64,000 nucleotides of DNA from Paludibaculum sp. (GTDB lineage: Bacteria; Acidobacteriota; Terriglobia; Bryobacterales; Bryobacteraceae), in NCBI GenBank assembly GCA_029973955.1, contig JARKQJ010000205.1:1-64000 (forward strand), given 5' to 3'. The notes under the pieces are model-generated. The model was not told the DNA's origin, made no database searches, and saw only the letters and a list, made by a program, of their open reading frames with translations. The position numbers and the translations under genes were made by a program. Shown here piece after piece: positions 18,098 through 27,471 of this stretch. Position 1 is the first letter of the stretch. The number at the start of each line of letters is the position of its first letter.

Positions 18098-20464
18098 ATG
18101 TCCGATCTTGAAGCCATTGTCCTTGCCGCCGTGGCAGCGAGGCCCGCCGCCGGCGCGCTGCGCCCGGAAGACATCACCGATCCATCGCAGTTACCCGCCG
18201 GTGTTACCGTCACCGCCGACTCCAATCACAATCTCACCTTCACCTCGCCCACCCCGTTCGGCTTCGACTTTCACTGGCTCCGCGAGGTGGCCGGCAGCGT
18301 GCTGCGCGGCACCACGCCCATCCGCATCGACTCCGAAACCAAGGCCAACGTGACCGCCACGCTCCGCGGCAATTACACAGCCACCGTCACACGCGACGAG
18401 ATCGACGGCAGCCCCGCGCTTCACCTGCAACTCAGCGCTTCGTCCTCGAATACGCTCGAAGGCCGGGCCACGGTTTCCGCCAGGGCGGGCATCCAACTGC
18501 CTGCGAACTCGGACCCGCTCTTCCAGGCGCTGCTGGGCATCCATCCCCTGCAGTGGCTGCGCGACGTGATGAAAGAGATCGGCAGTTCGCGCTTCACGCG
18601 CATCTCGGGCAATTGCGGCGCCACCATCGCCTCATTCGACCGTCTCATCCAGCACTGGCGCACACTCGGCGCGCGCGGCGAAGCGGCTCTCTGGTCTTCT
18701 CTCGACAACGCTGCTTCCTGGAAACAGCTTCGTCAGTGGACCGAGTGGTTCAACTCGCCCAAGGCCTCTTCAGAGGCCCTGATGCAGCGTATCAACGCGG
18801 CCATCGAGGCCGATCCCGCATTCGCCGCCACGCCGGCCGCCCGCTGGCTGGAAGCCGTGGCCGGGACCGCGCTGACGAACTTCACTTCCTCGCTGCCCCT
18901 GGATTCGCTGCGCTCGACCGCCCGCGAGTTTGAGGCGCTGGCCACGCAACCCGAAATCGAACGGCTCCTGCTCGCGCTGCCGGCCCGCGTCGCCCGCGAG
19001 CTCAGCGCTCCCGAGCCCTGGCCCTGGGCTACCGCTCGCTTGAAGGAGTTTTTCGGGCGAGAAGATGCCGCTTCGGTCTTCGGCGAACTTGCCAAGCCAT
19101 GGAAAGAACTGAGCGCCCGCGCCTATTCCGCCGCGGCCCAGGCTCTCTCCGACAAACTCAGCGCCGAACTCTCGCTCACCCTTTCTCGCACCGCCGGGCG
19201 CACCGCGCTGGCCGAGGCCTCTTTCCTGTTCACACCCGAAGGGCTCGCACTCTACCGGCAGGTTCTCAGCGGCGATCTCACGCCGCTCTTTCAGCCCTCG
19301 CCGCAAATCCGGCTCTCGCGCGGTTTGCTGACTCACGAACTGCGCCGCACGCGCCACCTGGAGTTCCAACTGCCATTCCTCGACCGCCGCGAGTTTCTGG
19401 CGAAGCGCCAGGTGCTGGCGGAGGCCGAAGTGGTGGCGCTGCCCGGCGGCGCACTCAGCGTGCGCTACTCCACGGAAGCATCCGACACCATCTCCGATTC
19501 GCAGCGCGCCTCCACGCTGATCTTCTCGGCGGCCTTCTCCGCCAGCGATCTGGAGACTGTCCGCGACAACTGTTCCCTGGCATTCAGCGACACTCGCACC
19601 ATCTCGGCCACGACCGACAACGCGGCGTTCTTTGCAGTCCTCGATGCCTATGGGGTGCCGCGTCCGCAGTTGCCGGCCGAAGCGTGCCGCGCCACGTTGA
19701 CGCTCTCCGTGCCCGGGTCGTTTGCCGACGCCTGGATGAACGCGCCGCACTCCAAGGAGGAGCAGTACATCCCCACGCTATGCCGCGTTTCCCGCGCGAT
19801 TCAGGCGATGAGCCGCCGCTGGCTGCCTGCCCTTTATCTCACGGGACTGGACGACTACCACACGCCCAGCGCGGTGCATCCGCTGCTGGCCTGGCAGTGC
19901 TCGCAGCCCTACACGCTGGTGCGCAAGCGCCAGTTCGGCTACGACATCATGGACCGCGAGGCTGTCGAGCGGGCCATCTATTCGTCACAGAACACACTGC
20001 CCCCGGTGCTGCGCTCCATTCGCGACCTGTTGCGTGCCGCCGGCCGCCCGAACCAGGCCGGCTATTACGAGCCCACCGAAATGCGCTACATCCTGGCGAA
20101 TGTTCTGCGCCAGCGGCGCAACTTCTGCGCCCTGCTGGCCGCCGACAACTACCTGGTGGAAGAGCTCATCCGGCTGATCTCATATTCGCGGGAGCTGCGC
20201 ACGTTGAACTCGCTCAAGCCCGAGGCCGCCGTACGGCAGCTGATCCGTTACTCGAACGCGCTGGTGGACGCCTTCTGCCGCCGTTTCCGCCGGCTCTACG
20301 CGCGGCAGGACTTCCTGGCGCTGGGCCCGCTCTTCCTGCTGGAAGCCACGGCCGCGCTCAACGGTCATGGGGAAGGGAACTGCCGCATCGAGGCGACGCT
20401 CACCCTTCACACCGCACAGGGCAACCTGCACTATCACAATGCCGCCGCCACCATCCGCGCCTAG
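18098..20464 (+). CDS. Large protein of unknown function (788 aa)
   Basis: I recognise no domain family. The protein has no signal peptide and no clear membrane helix, so it is probably cytoplasmic. The N-terminal 130 residues look beta-rich (Thr/Ser-rich strands such as NHNLTFTSPTPFGF). The middle 150-400 is alpha-helical and Ala/Glu-rich. The C-terminal third is helical and Arg-rich with aromatic clusters. It has a strong Shine-Dalgarno (AAGGAG, 18084-18089) and lies right behind three terminator hairpins, so it must have its own promoter or depend on read-through. The next gene encodes a methyltransferase 42 bp downstream. Size and context resemble neither phage nor secretion genes I know. 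Confidence 0.8.
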   Translation: MSDLEAIVLAAVAARPAAGALRPEDITDPSQLPAGVTVTADSNHNLTFTSPTPFGFDFHWLREVAGSVLRGTTPIRIDSETKANVTATLRGNYTATVTRDEIDGSPALHLQLSASSSNTLEGRATVSARAGIQLPANSDPLFQALLGIHPLQWLRDVMKEIGSSRFTRISGNCGATIASFDRLIQHWRTLGARGEAALWSSLDNAASWKQLRQWTEWFNSPKASSEALMQRINAAIEADPAFAATPAARWLEAVAGTALTNFTSSLPLDSLRSTAREFEALATQPEIERLLLALPARVARELSAPEPWPWATARLKEFFGREDAASVFGELAKPWKELSARAYSAAAQALSDKLSAELSLTLSRTAGRTALAEASFLFTPEGLALYRQVLSGDLTPLFQPSPQIRLSRGLLTHELRRTRHLEFQLPFLDRREFLAKRQVLAEAEVVALPGGALSVRYSTEASDTISDSQRASTLIFSAAFSASDLETVRDNCSLAFSDTRTISATTDNAAFFAVLDAYGVPRPQLPAEACRATLTLSVPGSFADAWMNAPHSKEEQYIPTLCRVSRAIQAMSRRWLPALYLTGLDDYHTPSAVHPLLAWQCSQPYTLVRKRQFGYDIMDREAVERAIYSSQNTLPPVLRSIRDLLRAAGRPNQAGYYEPTEMRYILANVLRQRRNFCALLAADNYLVEELIRLISYSRELRTLNSLKPEAAVRQLIRYSNALVDAFCRRFRRLYARQDFLALGPLFLLEATAALNGHGEGNCRIEATLTLHTAQGNLHYHNAAATIRA

Positions 20465-20506
20465 GCCGGCGATTACCATGGAGAAGACGTGCTCACGAGG
20501 AATCGA

Positions 20507-21178
20507 ATGGGCTGGTCCGGCCGGAAGCTCGGCGAGGCCAGCGAGCAGTTTGTGACCTTTGCCGCGGTGGCGGGCGGCCCCGTGCTCGACATTGGAGCGG
20601 GCTACGGGGCGGCGTGCCGGGCGGCCTTCGAGGCTGGTGCGGTGCGCGTGATCGCCAACGACATCGATGCGCGTCATGTGGAGGCTCTGGATGCGCGTTT
20701 TGAGATCAAAATCGGGCGTTTTCCGCGCGAAATCGAGTTCGAAGACGGCAGTTTGGCCGCGATTCACGCCGCCAACGTCTTCCACTTCCTCTCTCCGCGG
20801 CAACTGACCAGCGGCCTGCGCAAGATCGAGCGCTGGCTGCGGCCTGGGGGGAAACTTTTCGTGCAGGCGGCCAGCCCGTATCAGTCCGTGTGGGGCGCGT
20901 TTCCCCAGGAGTATCTTCGCAGGGTGGAGGCGGGGCAGGCATTCCCGGGTGTGATGGAAAAGGTGAGCGACTATGTCACGCACCGGATGCGCGGAGAGAT
21001 GCCGCGTTCCATCCACCTGATGGATGAGGTGATTCTGAGACGCGAAGCCGAAGCGGCGGGCCTGGTGGTGGAGCGGGCCTGGCTCTACCGATGGCGCGGC
21101 TTGCCGCGCGAGCTCACGATGGACGGGAGAGAGATGGTGGGTCTCATTGCGCGGAAGGTCCAAAGAGAAGGCCACTGA
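20507..21178 (+). CDS. Class I SAM-dependent methyltransferase
   Basis: The 223-aa protein contains motif I VLDIGAGYGAA, an acidic end of strand 2 (ANDIDARHVEALD) and a motif-IV region HAANVFHFLSP, typical of Methyltransf_11-like enzymes. The later GGKLFVQAASPY is the post-motif strand. I prefer ATG 20507 (AGGA 7 nt upstream) over the in-frame GTG 20489; both have a usable ribosome-binding site. It follows the 788-aa gene and may be co-transcribed. The substrate is unknown. Its 3' end overlaps the convergent TIM-barrel gene by 35 bp. Confidence 0.87.
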   Translation: MGWSGRKLGEASEQFVTFAAVAGGPVLDIGAGYGAACRAAFEAGAVRVIANDIDARHVEALDARFEIKIGRFPREIEFEDGSLAAIHAANVFHFLSPRQLTSGLRKIERWLRPGGKLFVQAASPYQSVWGAFPQEYLRRVEAGQAFPGVMEKVSDYVTHRMRGEMPRSIHLMDEVILRREAEAAGLVVERAWLYRWRGLPRELTMDGREMVGLIARKVQREGH

Positions 21179-21980
21179 GGAAGCGGGCCACGCGGGGCGC
21201 TTCGCCTTCAGAGAGTCCGTGGGTGATGAGAGGGCCGGTGAAACCGCCGCGGCGCAGGCAATCGAGATAGTGAGGATAATCCAGCACGCCGTTGCCGGCG
21301 AAGGTGAAGCGGCCGCCGGCGGAGCGGTCTTTGGCGTGGGCGATGGAGATGCGGCCGGCGAGCAGATCGATGCCGCGCGAGACGATTTCGCGCTGTTCGG
21401 CCAGCGAGGCCGCTTCGAAGAGATTGGCTGCATCGAGCACGATGCGCAGGCGGGGGCTCTGCAGTTCGGCGATGAGGCGGTGAGCGAGCGCGGGCGTGCT
21501 GACGATGTTGGCGAGTTCGGGCTCGATGCCGAGATCGACATTGTACAGCTCAGCGATTTCGATGGCGGCGGCCATGCTTTCGCGCATCACGATCCAGGCT
21601 TCTTCCGAGGAGTTTTCGGGGTGAAAGCGCCACTGATCGGCGGCATCGCGCGAGCCGGTGCAGAGGGTGAGCAGGCGCGTGCCCATGGCGGGCGCGGCGG
21701 CGGCGATGGCGCGCAGGGCAGCGAGGCCGCGGTGGCGGACAGAGGCATCGGGGTGGGCCATGTTGTAGGTGGCCGACACGGCGGAGATCTCCACCGCGGC
21801 TGCCTGGCCGGCGAGGCGCACGCCATCCACGAGCGCAGACGGGATCTGTTGGGGCAGAGCGTCGAGGCCGGAGCAGGCCCAGTTGTATTGCACGGCCGTG
21901 TAGCCGGCATCGCGCGCGGCGGAGAGGACGGTGTGCGGATCAGAGCCGGCAAAGGTCTTGGCAAAGATGCCGAGTTTCAT
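21144..21980 (-). CDS. Sugar phosphate isomerase/epimerase-family TIM barrel
   Basis: The 278-aa cytoplasmic protein starts KLGIFAKTFAG and shows the AP_endonuc_2 pattern: GIEPE (Glu), VLDAAN (Asp), IAHAKDR (His, Asp) and a terminal GLSEGEAP. These suggest a divalent-metal site for aldose-ketose or inositol-type epimerisation. Its start overlaps the stop of the upstream Gfo/Idh/MocA gene by 1 bp (TAATG). Such pairs are typical of inositol or rare-sugar catabolic units, so the two probably act in sequence on one polyol or sugar. Confidence 0.88.
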   Translation of the reverse strand: MKLGIFAKTFAGSDPHTVLSAARDAGYTAVQYNWACSGLDALPQQIPSALVDGVRLAGQAAAVEISAVSATYNMAHPDASVRHRGLAALRAIAAAAPAMGTRLLTLCTGSRDAADQWRFHPENSSEEAWIVMRESMAAAIEIAELYNVDLGIEPELANIVSTPALAHRLIAELQSPRLRIVLDAANLFEAASLAEQREIVSRGIDLLAGRISIAHAKDRSAGGRFTFAGNGVLDYPHYLDCLRRGGFTGPLITHGLSEGEAPRVARFLSGLLFGPSAQ

Positions 21981-23068
21981 TACAGTTCCCCGGCCAGGCC
22001 CCCGCTCACCGCGGCAAGCTTTACCGGCTGGCCGGTGCGCGCGGATTGCTCCAGAGCGACCATGGCCCGTACGCAGGCGATGCCGTCATCGATGTCCGCG
22101 CCGCGCATGGGCGCGCCGTGCAGCACAGTATTGGCGAAGCCTTCGAGCTGACGCCGGTAGAAATGGCCGTCGGCGCCGAGGATGCGCGTGGTAGCGCCGG
22201 TGGCCTCGCGGAAGATATCGACTTCGCTGGTCTTGTAGTACCAGGGATTGTAGGTTTTGGCGAGGATGCTGCCGCGCTCGCCGTAGATCTGCAGGCCTTC
22301 GTGCCAGTCCATGCGGACGGCGACGGTGAGGTCGAGGTGGCCCAGGGCGCCGCTGGCGAAACTGGCGCCGGCAAACCAGCAATAAGCGCCAAAGCGCTCA
22401 CTGATGCGGGTTTGGACTTCCACGATCTCGCCGCCGAGGAAGCGGGCGGTGTCCACGAGGTGGCTGCCATGGGCCAGCATGTAGTAGGCGCGGCGGTTGG
22501 CTTTGGGGTTGCCGGCCGGCCTGCGCGAGGCCGAACTGGTGACGATGGCGGGCTGCACGGCATCGGTCATCGGATAGCGGTGGGTGGAATCGCAATACCA
22601 GGCCTTGAGGGCGAGCATCTCGCCCATCTCCTTTTCGACGAAATCCCTGGCGGCTTCCAGGCCGGCATCGAAGCGCTTCATGTGGCCCACCTGGAACACG
22701 AGCCCGGAGGCGCGCACCGTTTTGCGCAGTTCCTCCACCTCCTCCACCGAGACGCCCACCGGTTTCTCGCAAAGCACGTGTTTGCCAGCTTCGAGCGCGG
22801 CCCGCGCGGCGGGCACGTGGAACTGGTCGGCGGTGGCGATAATCACCGCTTCGAGCTCGGGATCGGCGAGCATCGCCTGGTAGTCTGAGTAGGCGCGGCG
22901 GGGCTGATGGGTCCACTTCATGCGCTCCAGGAGGTCCGGGGCGACGTCGCAGATGGAGTGGAGTTCGGCGTTGCGCGCCTTCACACAGCTTTCAAAATGG
23001 GCGGCCTGTGCGATGGCGCCGCAACCGAGCACGCCGACCCGCAGGAGGCGGTCTTCTTTCTGGGGCAT
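21980..23068 (-). CDS. Gfo/Idh/MocA-family NAD(P)-dependent oxidoreductase
   Basis: The 362-aa protein has the dinucleotide-binding G-x-G-x-x-A in VGVLGCGAIAQAAH near the start and the family E-K-P motif in HVLCEKPVG. A C-terminal alpha/beta domain contains the HGSHLVDTARFLGG stretch with the likely catalytic His. I chose ATG 23068, just before the Rossmann strand, rather than an upstream in-frame ATG whose Thr/Ser-rich extension looks non-coding. It is translationally coupled to the downstream TIM-barrel isomerase. The substrate is probably a sugar, polyol or its acid. Confidence 0.92.
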   Translation of the reverse strand: MPQKEDRLLRVGVLGCGAIAQAAHFESCVKARNAELHSICDVAPDLLERMKWTHQPRRAYSDYQAMLADPELEAVIIATADQFHVPAARAALEAGKHVLCEKPVGVSVEEVEELRKTVRASGLVFQVGHMKRFDAGLEAARDFVEKEMGEMLALKAWYCDSTHRYPMTDAVQPAIVTSSASRRPAGNPKANRRAYYMLAHGSHLVDTARFLGGEIVEVQTRISERFGAYCWFAGASFASGALGHLDLTVAVRMDWHEGLQIYGERGSILAKTYNPWYYKTSEVDIFREATGATTRILGADGHFYRRQLEGFANTVLHGAPMRGADIDDGIACVRAMVALEQSARTGQPVKLAAVSGGLAGEL

Positions 23069-23120
23069 AGGGCTTTCGCACTCCCTAGTGTATGCGGCGG
23101 CCCGATCCCTATGCGATGCG

Positions 23121-23768
23121 TCAGGCGAGGTCGTGGTCGTCGAGGTCGAACATGTAGATGTCATCCAGTTGAGATCCAGGGCCGAGCGAGGCGGTCTCTT
23201 TGATATAGCCCGTGCGGAGGTCGTAGATCCAGCCGTGGATGATCGGCCGGTTCTCGGCCTTCCACGCCTTTTGGACGATGGAGGTTTCGGCGAGGTTCGT
23301 CACCTGCGCGGCGATGTTCAATTCGACGAGGCGGTCGAGCCGGGCCTGCTGATCCGCGATGCAGTCGAGTTCGCGGCGGTGCATGCGGTAGACGTCCTTG
23401 ATGTGCCGCAGCCACTTATTGATCAGGCCGAAGTCTTTGCGCGTCATGGCGTTCTTGATTCCGCCGCAGTCGTAGTGGCCGCAGATGATCACGTGCCGGA
23501 CCTGCAGCACTTCCACGGCGTACTGCAGGACGCTGAGCATGTTCAGGTCCGTGTGGATCACCATGTTGGCGATGTTGCGGTGGACGAAGAGTTCGCCGGG
23601 CTCCGCGCCGGTGATGTCTTCGGCGGGCACGCGCGAGTCCGAGCAGCCGATCCACATGAATTCAGGTTTCTGGTGTGTGGCCTGGCGGGTGAAGTAGTCG
23701 GGGTGGACGTTGAGCTTGTCCTGAACCCAGGCCTGATTGGCGAGCAGCAGTTTCTTGTATGAATCCAT
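23121..23768 (-). CDS. can: Beta-class carbonic anhydrase
   Basis: The 215-aa enzyme interconverts CO2 and bicarbonate. Zinc ligands are visible in CSDSRVP (Cys, Asp, Arg dyad) and in [10 protein letters not shown] (His, Cys), the beta-class hallmark. The N-terminus [12 protein letters not shown] and the length fit the plant/Can-type clade. It starts 9 bp after the SulP transporter gene, so the pair forms one operon. The transporter would supply bicarbonate (or export it) and the enzyme equilibrate it with CO2 for carboxylases or pH control. The PurE/PurK pathway nearby also depends on bicarbonate. Confidence 0.95.
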   Translation of the reverse strand: MDSYKKLLLANQAWVQDKLNVHPDYFTRQATHQKPEFMWIGCSDSRVPAEDITGAEPGELFVHRNIANMVIHTDLNMLSVLQYAVEVLQVRHVIICGHYDCGGIKNAMTRKDFGLINKWLRHIKDVYRMHRRELDCIADQQARLDRLVELNIAAQVTNLAETSIVQKAWKAENRPIIHGWIYDLRTGYIKETASLGPGSQLDDIYMFDLDDHDLA

Positions 23769-23777
23769 GGTGGGCCT

Positions 23778-25334
23778 CTAGAAGTTAGTGAATTCCAGGG
23801 TGATGCCGCGATAGGGGGCGAGTTTCTTGAAGTCTTCCACCACTTCGCGGATGTCGTAGTCGATGTAGAGAGCGCGGGTACCGTCGATGAAGAGGTGTGA
23901 GCCCTCGGGAATTTTCCGGAGATAGGTGCGCAGTTCGTTCTTGTTGACGAAGGAGGCGTCTTTGTTGAAGCGCATGAGGTAGTGGCGTCCCTGGTGGACG
24001 ACGGTGAAGGCTTTGTGGTGGTTGTTCCGAATCACAAAGAAGATGCCGGTGCAGAGGCCGATGATGACACCCTTCAGCAGATCGGTGAAGACGATGGCGA
24101 CCAGGGTGATGAGGAAGGGCAGGAATTGGCTCCAGCCGGACGCGTAGATTTCGCGATAGAGCGCGGGCCTGGTGAGTTTGTAGCCGACGGTCAGCAGCAC
24201 GGCGGCCAGGCATGCCAGGGGGGTGAGGTTGAGCAGGGAGGGGATGAAGAGCACCGCGGCGAGGAGCAGGATGCCGTGAATGACGGCGGCGCGGAAGGTG
24301 CGGGCGCCGGCGTAGACGTTGGCTGAAGTGCGAACAACAACGCTGGTGACGGGCAGGCCGCCGAGCAGGCCGCTGACGAGGTTGCCGAGGCCTTGAGCGC
24401 GCAGTTCCTGGTTGGGTGGCGAGATGCGCTTGTAGGGGTCGAGTTTGTCGGCCGCTTCAACGGAGAGGAGGCTTTCGATGGAAGCGACGACGGCGATGGT
24501 GAGAGCGATGGTCCAGACGTGTGGATCCGCGATGCGGGAGAAGTCGGGCAAGGTAATCTGTCCGGAGACCTCCTGGAAGGACTGCATGACGGGCAGGGCC
24601 ACCATGTGCTCCGGCTCAAAGATCCTGAGGCTCGGGGCGAATACGCTGAAGCACTGATTGAGGCCGACGCCCAGCGCGACGGCGAGCAGTGGCCCGGGAA
24701 TCAGCCGCAGCAGGCCGGGCAGACGGGGTGAGAATTTTTCCCAGGAGATGAGCAGAGCGAGACAGAGACCCGAGATGAGCATGGCGCCGGGATGGGCGGT
24801 GATGACGGCGGCGGCGAGATCGGTGAGCGTGTTGGAGCCACCCTGGCCGAGGAAGCCGAAGTCCCCGACATAGTCTTTGTCGCGGCCGAGGGCATGGGGG
24901 ATCTGCTTGAAGATAATGACAATGCCGATGGCGGCGAGCATGCCGCGAATGGCGGAGTGGGGCACGTAGTCGGCGATGGCGCCGAAGCGGAGGATGCCGA
25001 AAAGGAACTGGATGACACCTGCCAGCACGACTGCGAGCAGAAAGGCACGGAAGTCTCCCAGCGACTGAATGGCGGTGGCCACGATGACGCTGAGGCCGGC
25101 AGCGGGTCCGCTGACACTGACCTGGGAGCCGGAGAAAAAGCCTACGACGATGCCGCCGACAATACCGGCGATGACGCCGGCGAAGAGCGGCGCGCCAGAG
25201 GCGAGCGCGATGCCGAGGCAAAGCGGGAGAGCGACGAGGAAGACGACGGTGCCGGCGGGTCCGTCGTACTTGAAAAAGTTGTCTGAAGAGGGTTGGAGTA
25301 CTTGCGTTTTGTTCTCAGTGACGGGTGATTGCAT
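23778..25334 (-). CDS. SulP-family anion transporter, probable bicarbonate transporter
   Basis: The 518-aa protein has 10-12 hydrophobic helices starting AGTVVFLVALPLCLGIALAS, the SulP signature around SGSQVSVSGPAAGLS, and a shortened C-terminal STAS-like domain (SHLFIDGTRALYIDYD). SulP proteins exchange sulfate, bicarbonate or other anions. Being fused in an operon to carbonic anhydrase points to bicarbonate, as in BicA-like pairs. It is the first gene of the two-gene unit, and a weak promoter-like pair lies at 25356-25383. It acts in the inner membrane. Confidence 0.92.
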   Translation of the reverse strand: MQSPVTENKTQVLQPSSDNFFKYDGPAGTVVFLVALPLCLGIALASGAPLFAGVIAGIVGGIVVGFFSGSQVSVSGPAAGLSVIVATAIQSLGDFRAFLLAVVLAGVIQFLFGILRFGAIADYVPHSAIRGMLAAIGIVIIFKQIPHALGRDKDYVGDFGFLGQGGSNTLTDLAAAVITAHPGAMLISGLCLALLISWEKFSPRLPGLLRLIPGPLLAVALGVGLNQCFSVFAPSLRIFEPEHMVALPVMQSFQEVSGQITLPDFSRIADPHVWTIALTIAVVASIESLLSVEAADKLDPYKRISPPNQELRAQGLGNLVSGLLGGLPVTSVVVRTSANVYAGARTFRAAVIHGILLLAAVLFIPSLLNLTPLACLAAVLLTVGYKLTRPALYREIYASGWSQFLPFLITLVAIVFTDLLKGVIIGLCTGIFFVIRNNHHKAFTVVHQGRHYLMRFNKDASFVNKNELRTYLRKIPEGSHLFIDGTRALYIDYDIREVVEDFKKLAPYRGITLEFTNF

Positions 25335-25355
25335 AGAAGCCCATGGAGTGTATGT

Positions 25356-25383
25356 AGGATAGCATCTTCAGCGGGATTCGCAA
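25356..25383 (-). promoter_or_regulatory. Possible promoter of the SulP-carbonic anhydrase operon
   Basis: On the minus strand TTGCGA (25383-25378) and TATCCT (25361-25356) are separated by 16 bp, upstream of the SulP start. Both hexamers are imperfect, so the call is weak. Confidence 0.35.
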
Positions 25384-25406
25384 GTGTCTCAAAAATAATG
25401 AGTTAC

Positions 25407-25428
25407 CTCTAATTTGGGCATATTAGAG
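25407..25428 (-). terminator. Hairpin over the stop codon of the glycoside-hydrolase-like gene
   Basis: CTCTAAT (25407-25413) and ATTAGAG (25422-25428) form a 7-bp AT-rich stem that includes the stop codon region; on the minus strand a T-rich stretch (TTATTTTT) follows further on. It is a weak terminator candidate. Confidence 0.4.
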
Positions 25429-27471
25429 CAGTTTTTCCCCGGTGTTCGCGTCGAAGAGCCAGGAAGATTTGGGCGGGAGCTGAAGGTCGAGTGGGGCGAG
25501 GCCTTTGAGAGACAGGCGGCGGGGGCCGCCCTCTTTGGAGTGAAGGAGAACGAGTCCGCCGCCAGCATGAATGATGTCGTTGGACTCGGTGTAGAGATGG
25601 GCGCCGGCGGAGCGGAAGATGCGGCGCCAATCGGCGGGATTGTTCGGTGGCGAGGAGGCGTACCAGGTATTCCCGTGCTGGGAGATGCCGGGTTTGGCAT
25701 CGCCGACGGTGAAGTGGGGCGCGGGTTGTTTGCGCAGGTCGAGGCCGGTGGCCTCGCGGGAGTAATCGATGGAGAGCCGGGCGCCGTCGCAGTAAGCGGG
25801 GAGTCCCTGAAAGACGACGTGGCGAGTGGGGCTCATGACGCGTTCGCGCATCATGCGGCGCTGTTGGGCGGTCATGAGCCAGGTGTTGGCGAAGACGACG
25901 ACTTTGAAGCGGCTGAGGTCGAGGCTGGGGAGGTCCAGGATGTGGACAGTTTCGAGGGCTGCACCGCTCTGCCAGGCGGAGGTGATGGCGCGGTTCACGG
26001 CCAGGGTGTCGGTGAGGGGATCGGTGCCCTGGATGGAGCCGGTGTAGTAGAAGACTTCTGTATCGAAGACGAACAGGACATCGCCGGCGGGCTGATAGGG
26101 GCGCTGGTGGTAGCGATCGAGGGTTTGGCGGATGCGGGCGATTTCGGTCATGAGGCGGGAGTCGATCCACCAACCGGAGTGGTTGGCGGGGCCGAAGTCG
26201 TAGTACCAGAGGCCGGCGCCGCGGGTGTAGCTTTCGAGGACATTGCGGCGGAGGATGGCGAAGTCGGAGTCGAGGTCAGTGAGTTGGAAGGCGGTATCGA
26301 CGTCGTTGCGCCACTGCCAGGAAGGGGTCTGGTCCATCTCGTCGAGGAAGAGCTTGCCGTTGAGGCGGACGGACTCGGCGAGGCCGCGGGAGATGCCGGA
26401 TGCGCCGAGGCCGCGGTAGTGGTCGCCGTAGGCTTGGGGTGCGCTGAGGTAATCGACATCGGGCGAGGCGAGGACCCGGTGGAGGCAGAGGTGGCCGCCT
26501 GTGGCGGCGCGATCGAAGACGGAGAAGAAGTAGCCGTAGAAGGTGCCGGTGAGGATGGGCCGGGGCCAGCTCTTCTTGACGATGGCGCAGAGGGCGATGA
26601 TGCGTTCGGCGACCAGTTCCTGCTGGCAGCGGTAGTAGTCGATGACGTGCTGGCGTTTGGAGGGATCGCGGAAAATGCCGTCGTCGGTGGCGCGGCGTTC
26701 CTCGGTGGAGGGGATGGGCGTGACGGGGCGGTTGTGGGCTTTGCGCCAGGAGTCGAAGCGCTGCTGCATGGGGGCGCTGGTGTCGGGCTCATTGCGCATG
26801 AAGCCCCAGTAGTGCCATTCGCCGTAGACGCCGCAGGCAACGTGGATGCCGGCCAGGGCATTGCCTTCGGGGGTGCGGGCGAGATCCTGGAGGAGATTCC
26901 AGGTATGACCTTGGGCGAGGGCGAACCACTTTTCGGAGGCGAGGGAGGGGCGCTTGAGGCGGCGCAGATCGTCCATGAGGTAGCGGGCGGGCTGCGTGCG
27001 GGACTGCGGTTCGAGGGAGCCGTTGGAGTAGGCGACGAGTTCGCCGGGGTTGGCGTCGTTCCACCAACCGGGAGAGTTGACGTGCCAGCGGAGGACGATG
27101 GCGGCGCCGGGGCAGAGGTCGAGGATGCCGCGGATCTGGCGGCGGGCGGGTTCGATGGAGAACTCGCCGGGTTTGGGCATGCAGTCTTCGAGGAAGAGGT
27201 CGAGTTGGAAGAGGCGGAAGCCGGCGTCGACGAAGCGGGCGATGCTGGGCCGGGTGGACTCTTCGTAGCTCCAGCGGCCTCCAGGGCAGTCTGTCAGGGC
27301 GTAGAAGGAGGGGTAGGTGGGGACGCCGCGAATCATGAGGGTGGGCTTGCCGAGGTGGAGGCGGACCTCGGCGGTGACGGGGTCGATTGGCGTTGCCTGA
27401 GGCTGGGCCTGAGGCTGGGCGGGGGCAGCGGCGGCGAGGCCGGGGACGGCCAGGAATTCACGGCGATTCAT
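25423..27471 (-). CDS. Exported glycoside-hydrolase-like protein (beta-galactosidase-type fold)
   Basis: The 682-aa protein has a Tat-like signal (MNRREFLAVPGLAAAAPAQ) with a Pro/Gln/Ala-rich linker, then a TIM-barrel-like region. Glu and Asp are found at the expected strand ends in VYGEWHYWG (about residue 220) and LFLDEMDQTPSW (about residue 375). A flavodoxin-like second domain follows (VVVFANTWLMTAQQRRMMRE), as in the trimerisation domain of GH42 enzymes, and a small C-terminal beta domain. The family resemblance is to GH42-like beta-galactosidases, but it is distant. The ATG overlaps the stop of the winged-helix gene by 4 bp, so regulator and enzyme are one operon. The substrate is unknown. 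Confidence 0.72.
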   Translation of the reverse strand: MNRREFLAVPGLAAAAPAQPQAQPQATPIDPVTAEVRLHLGKPTLMIRGVPTYPSFYALTDCPGGRWSYEESTRPSIARFVDAGFRLFQLDLFLEDCMPKPGEFSIEPARRQIRGILDLCPGAAIVLRWHVNSPGWWNDANPGELVAYSNGSLEPQSRTQPARYLMDDLRRLKRPSLASEKWFALAQGHTWNLLQDLARTPEGNALAGIHVACGVYGEWHYWGFMRNEPDTSAPMQQRFDSWRKAHNRPVTPIPSTEERRATDDGIFRDPSKRQHVIDYYRCQQELVAERIIALCAIVKKSWPRPILTGTFYGYFFSVFDRAATGGHLCLHRVLASPDVDYLSAPQAYGDHYRGLGASGISRGLAESVRLNGKLFLDEMDQTPSWQWRNDVDTAFQLTDLDSDFAILRRNVLESYTRGAGLWYYDFGPANHSGWWIDSRLMTEIARIRQTLDRYHQRPYQPAGDVLFVFDTEVFYYTGSIQGTDPLTDTLAVNRAITSAWQSGAALETVHILDLPSLDLSRFKVVVFANTWLMTAQQRRMMRERVMSPTRHVVFQGLPAYCDGARLSIDYSREATGLDLRKQPAPHFTVGDAKPGISQHGNTWYASSPPNNPADWRRIFRSAGAHLYTESNDIIHAGGGLVLLHSKEGGPRRLSLKGLAPLDLQLPPKSSWLFDANTGEKLL

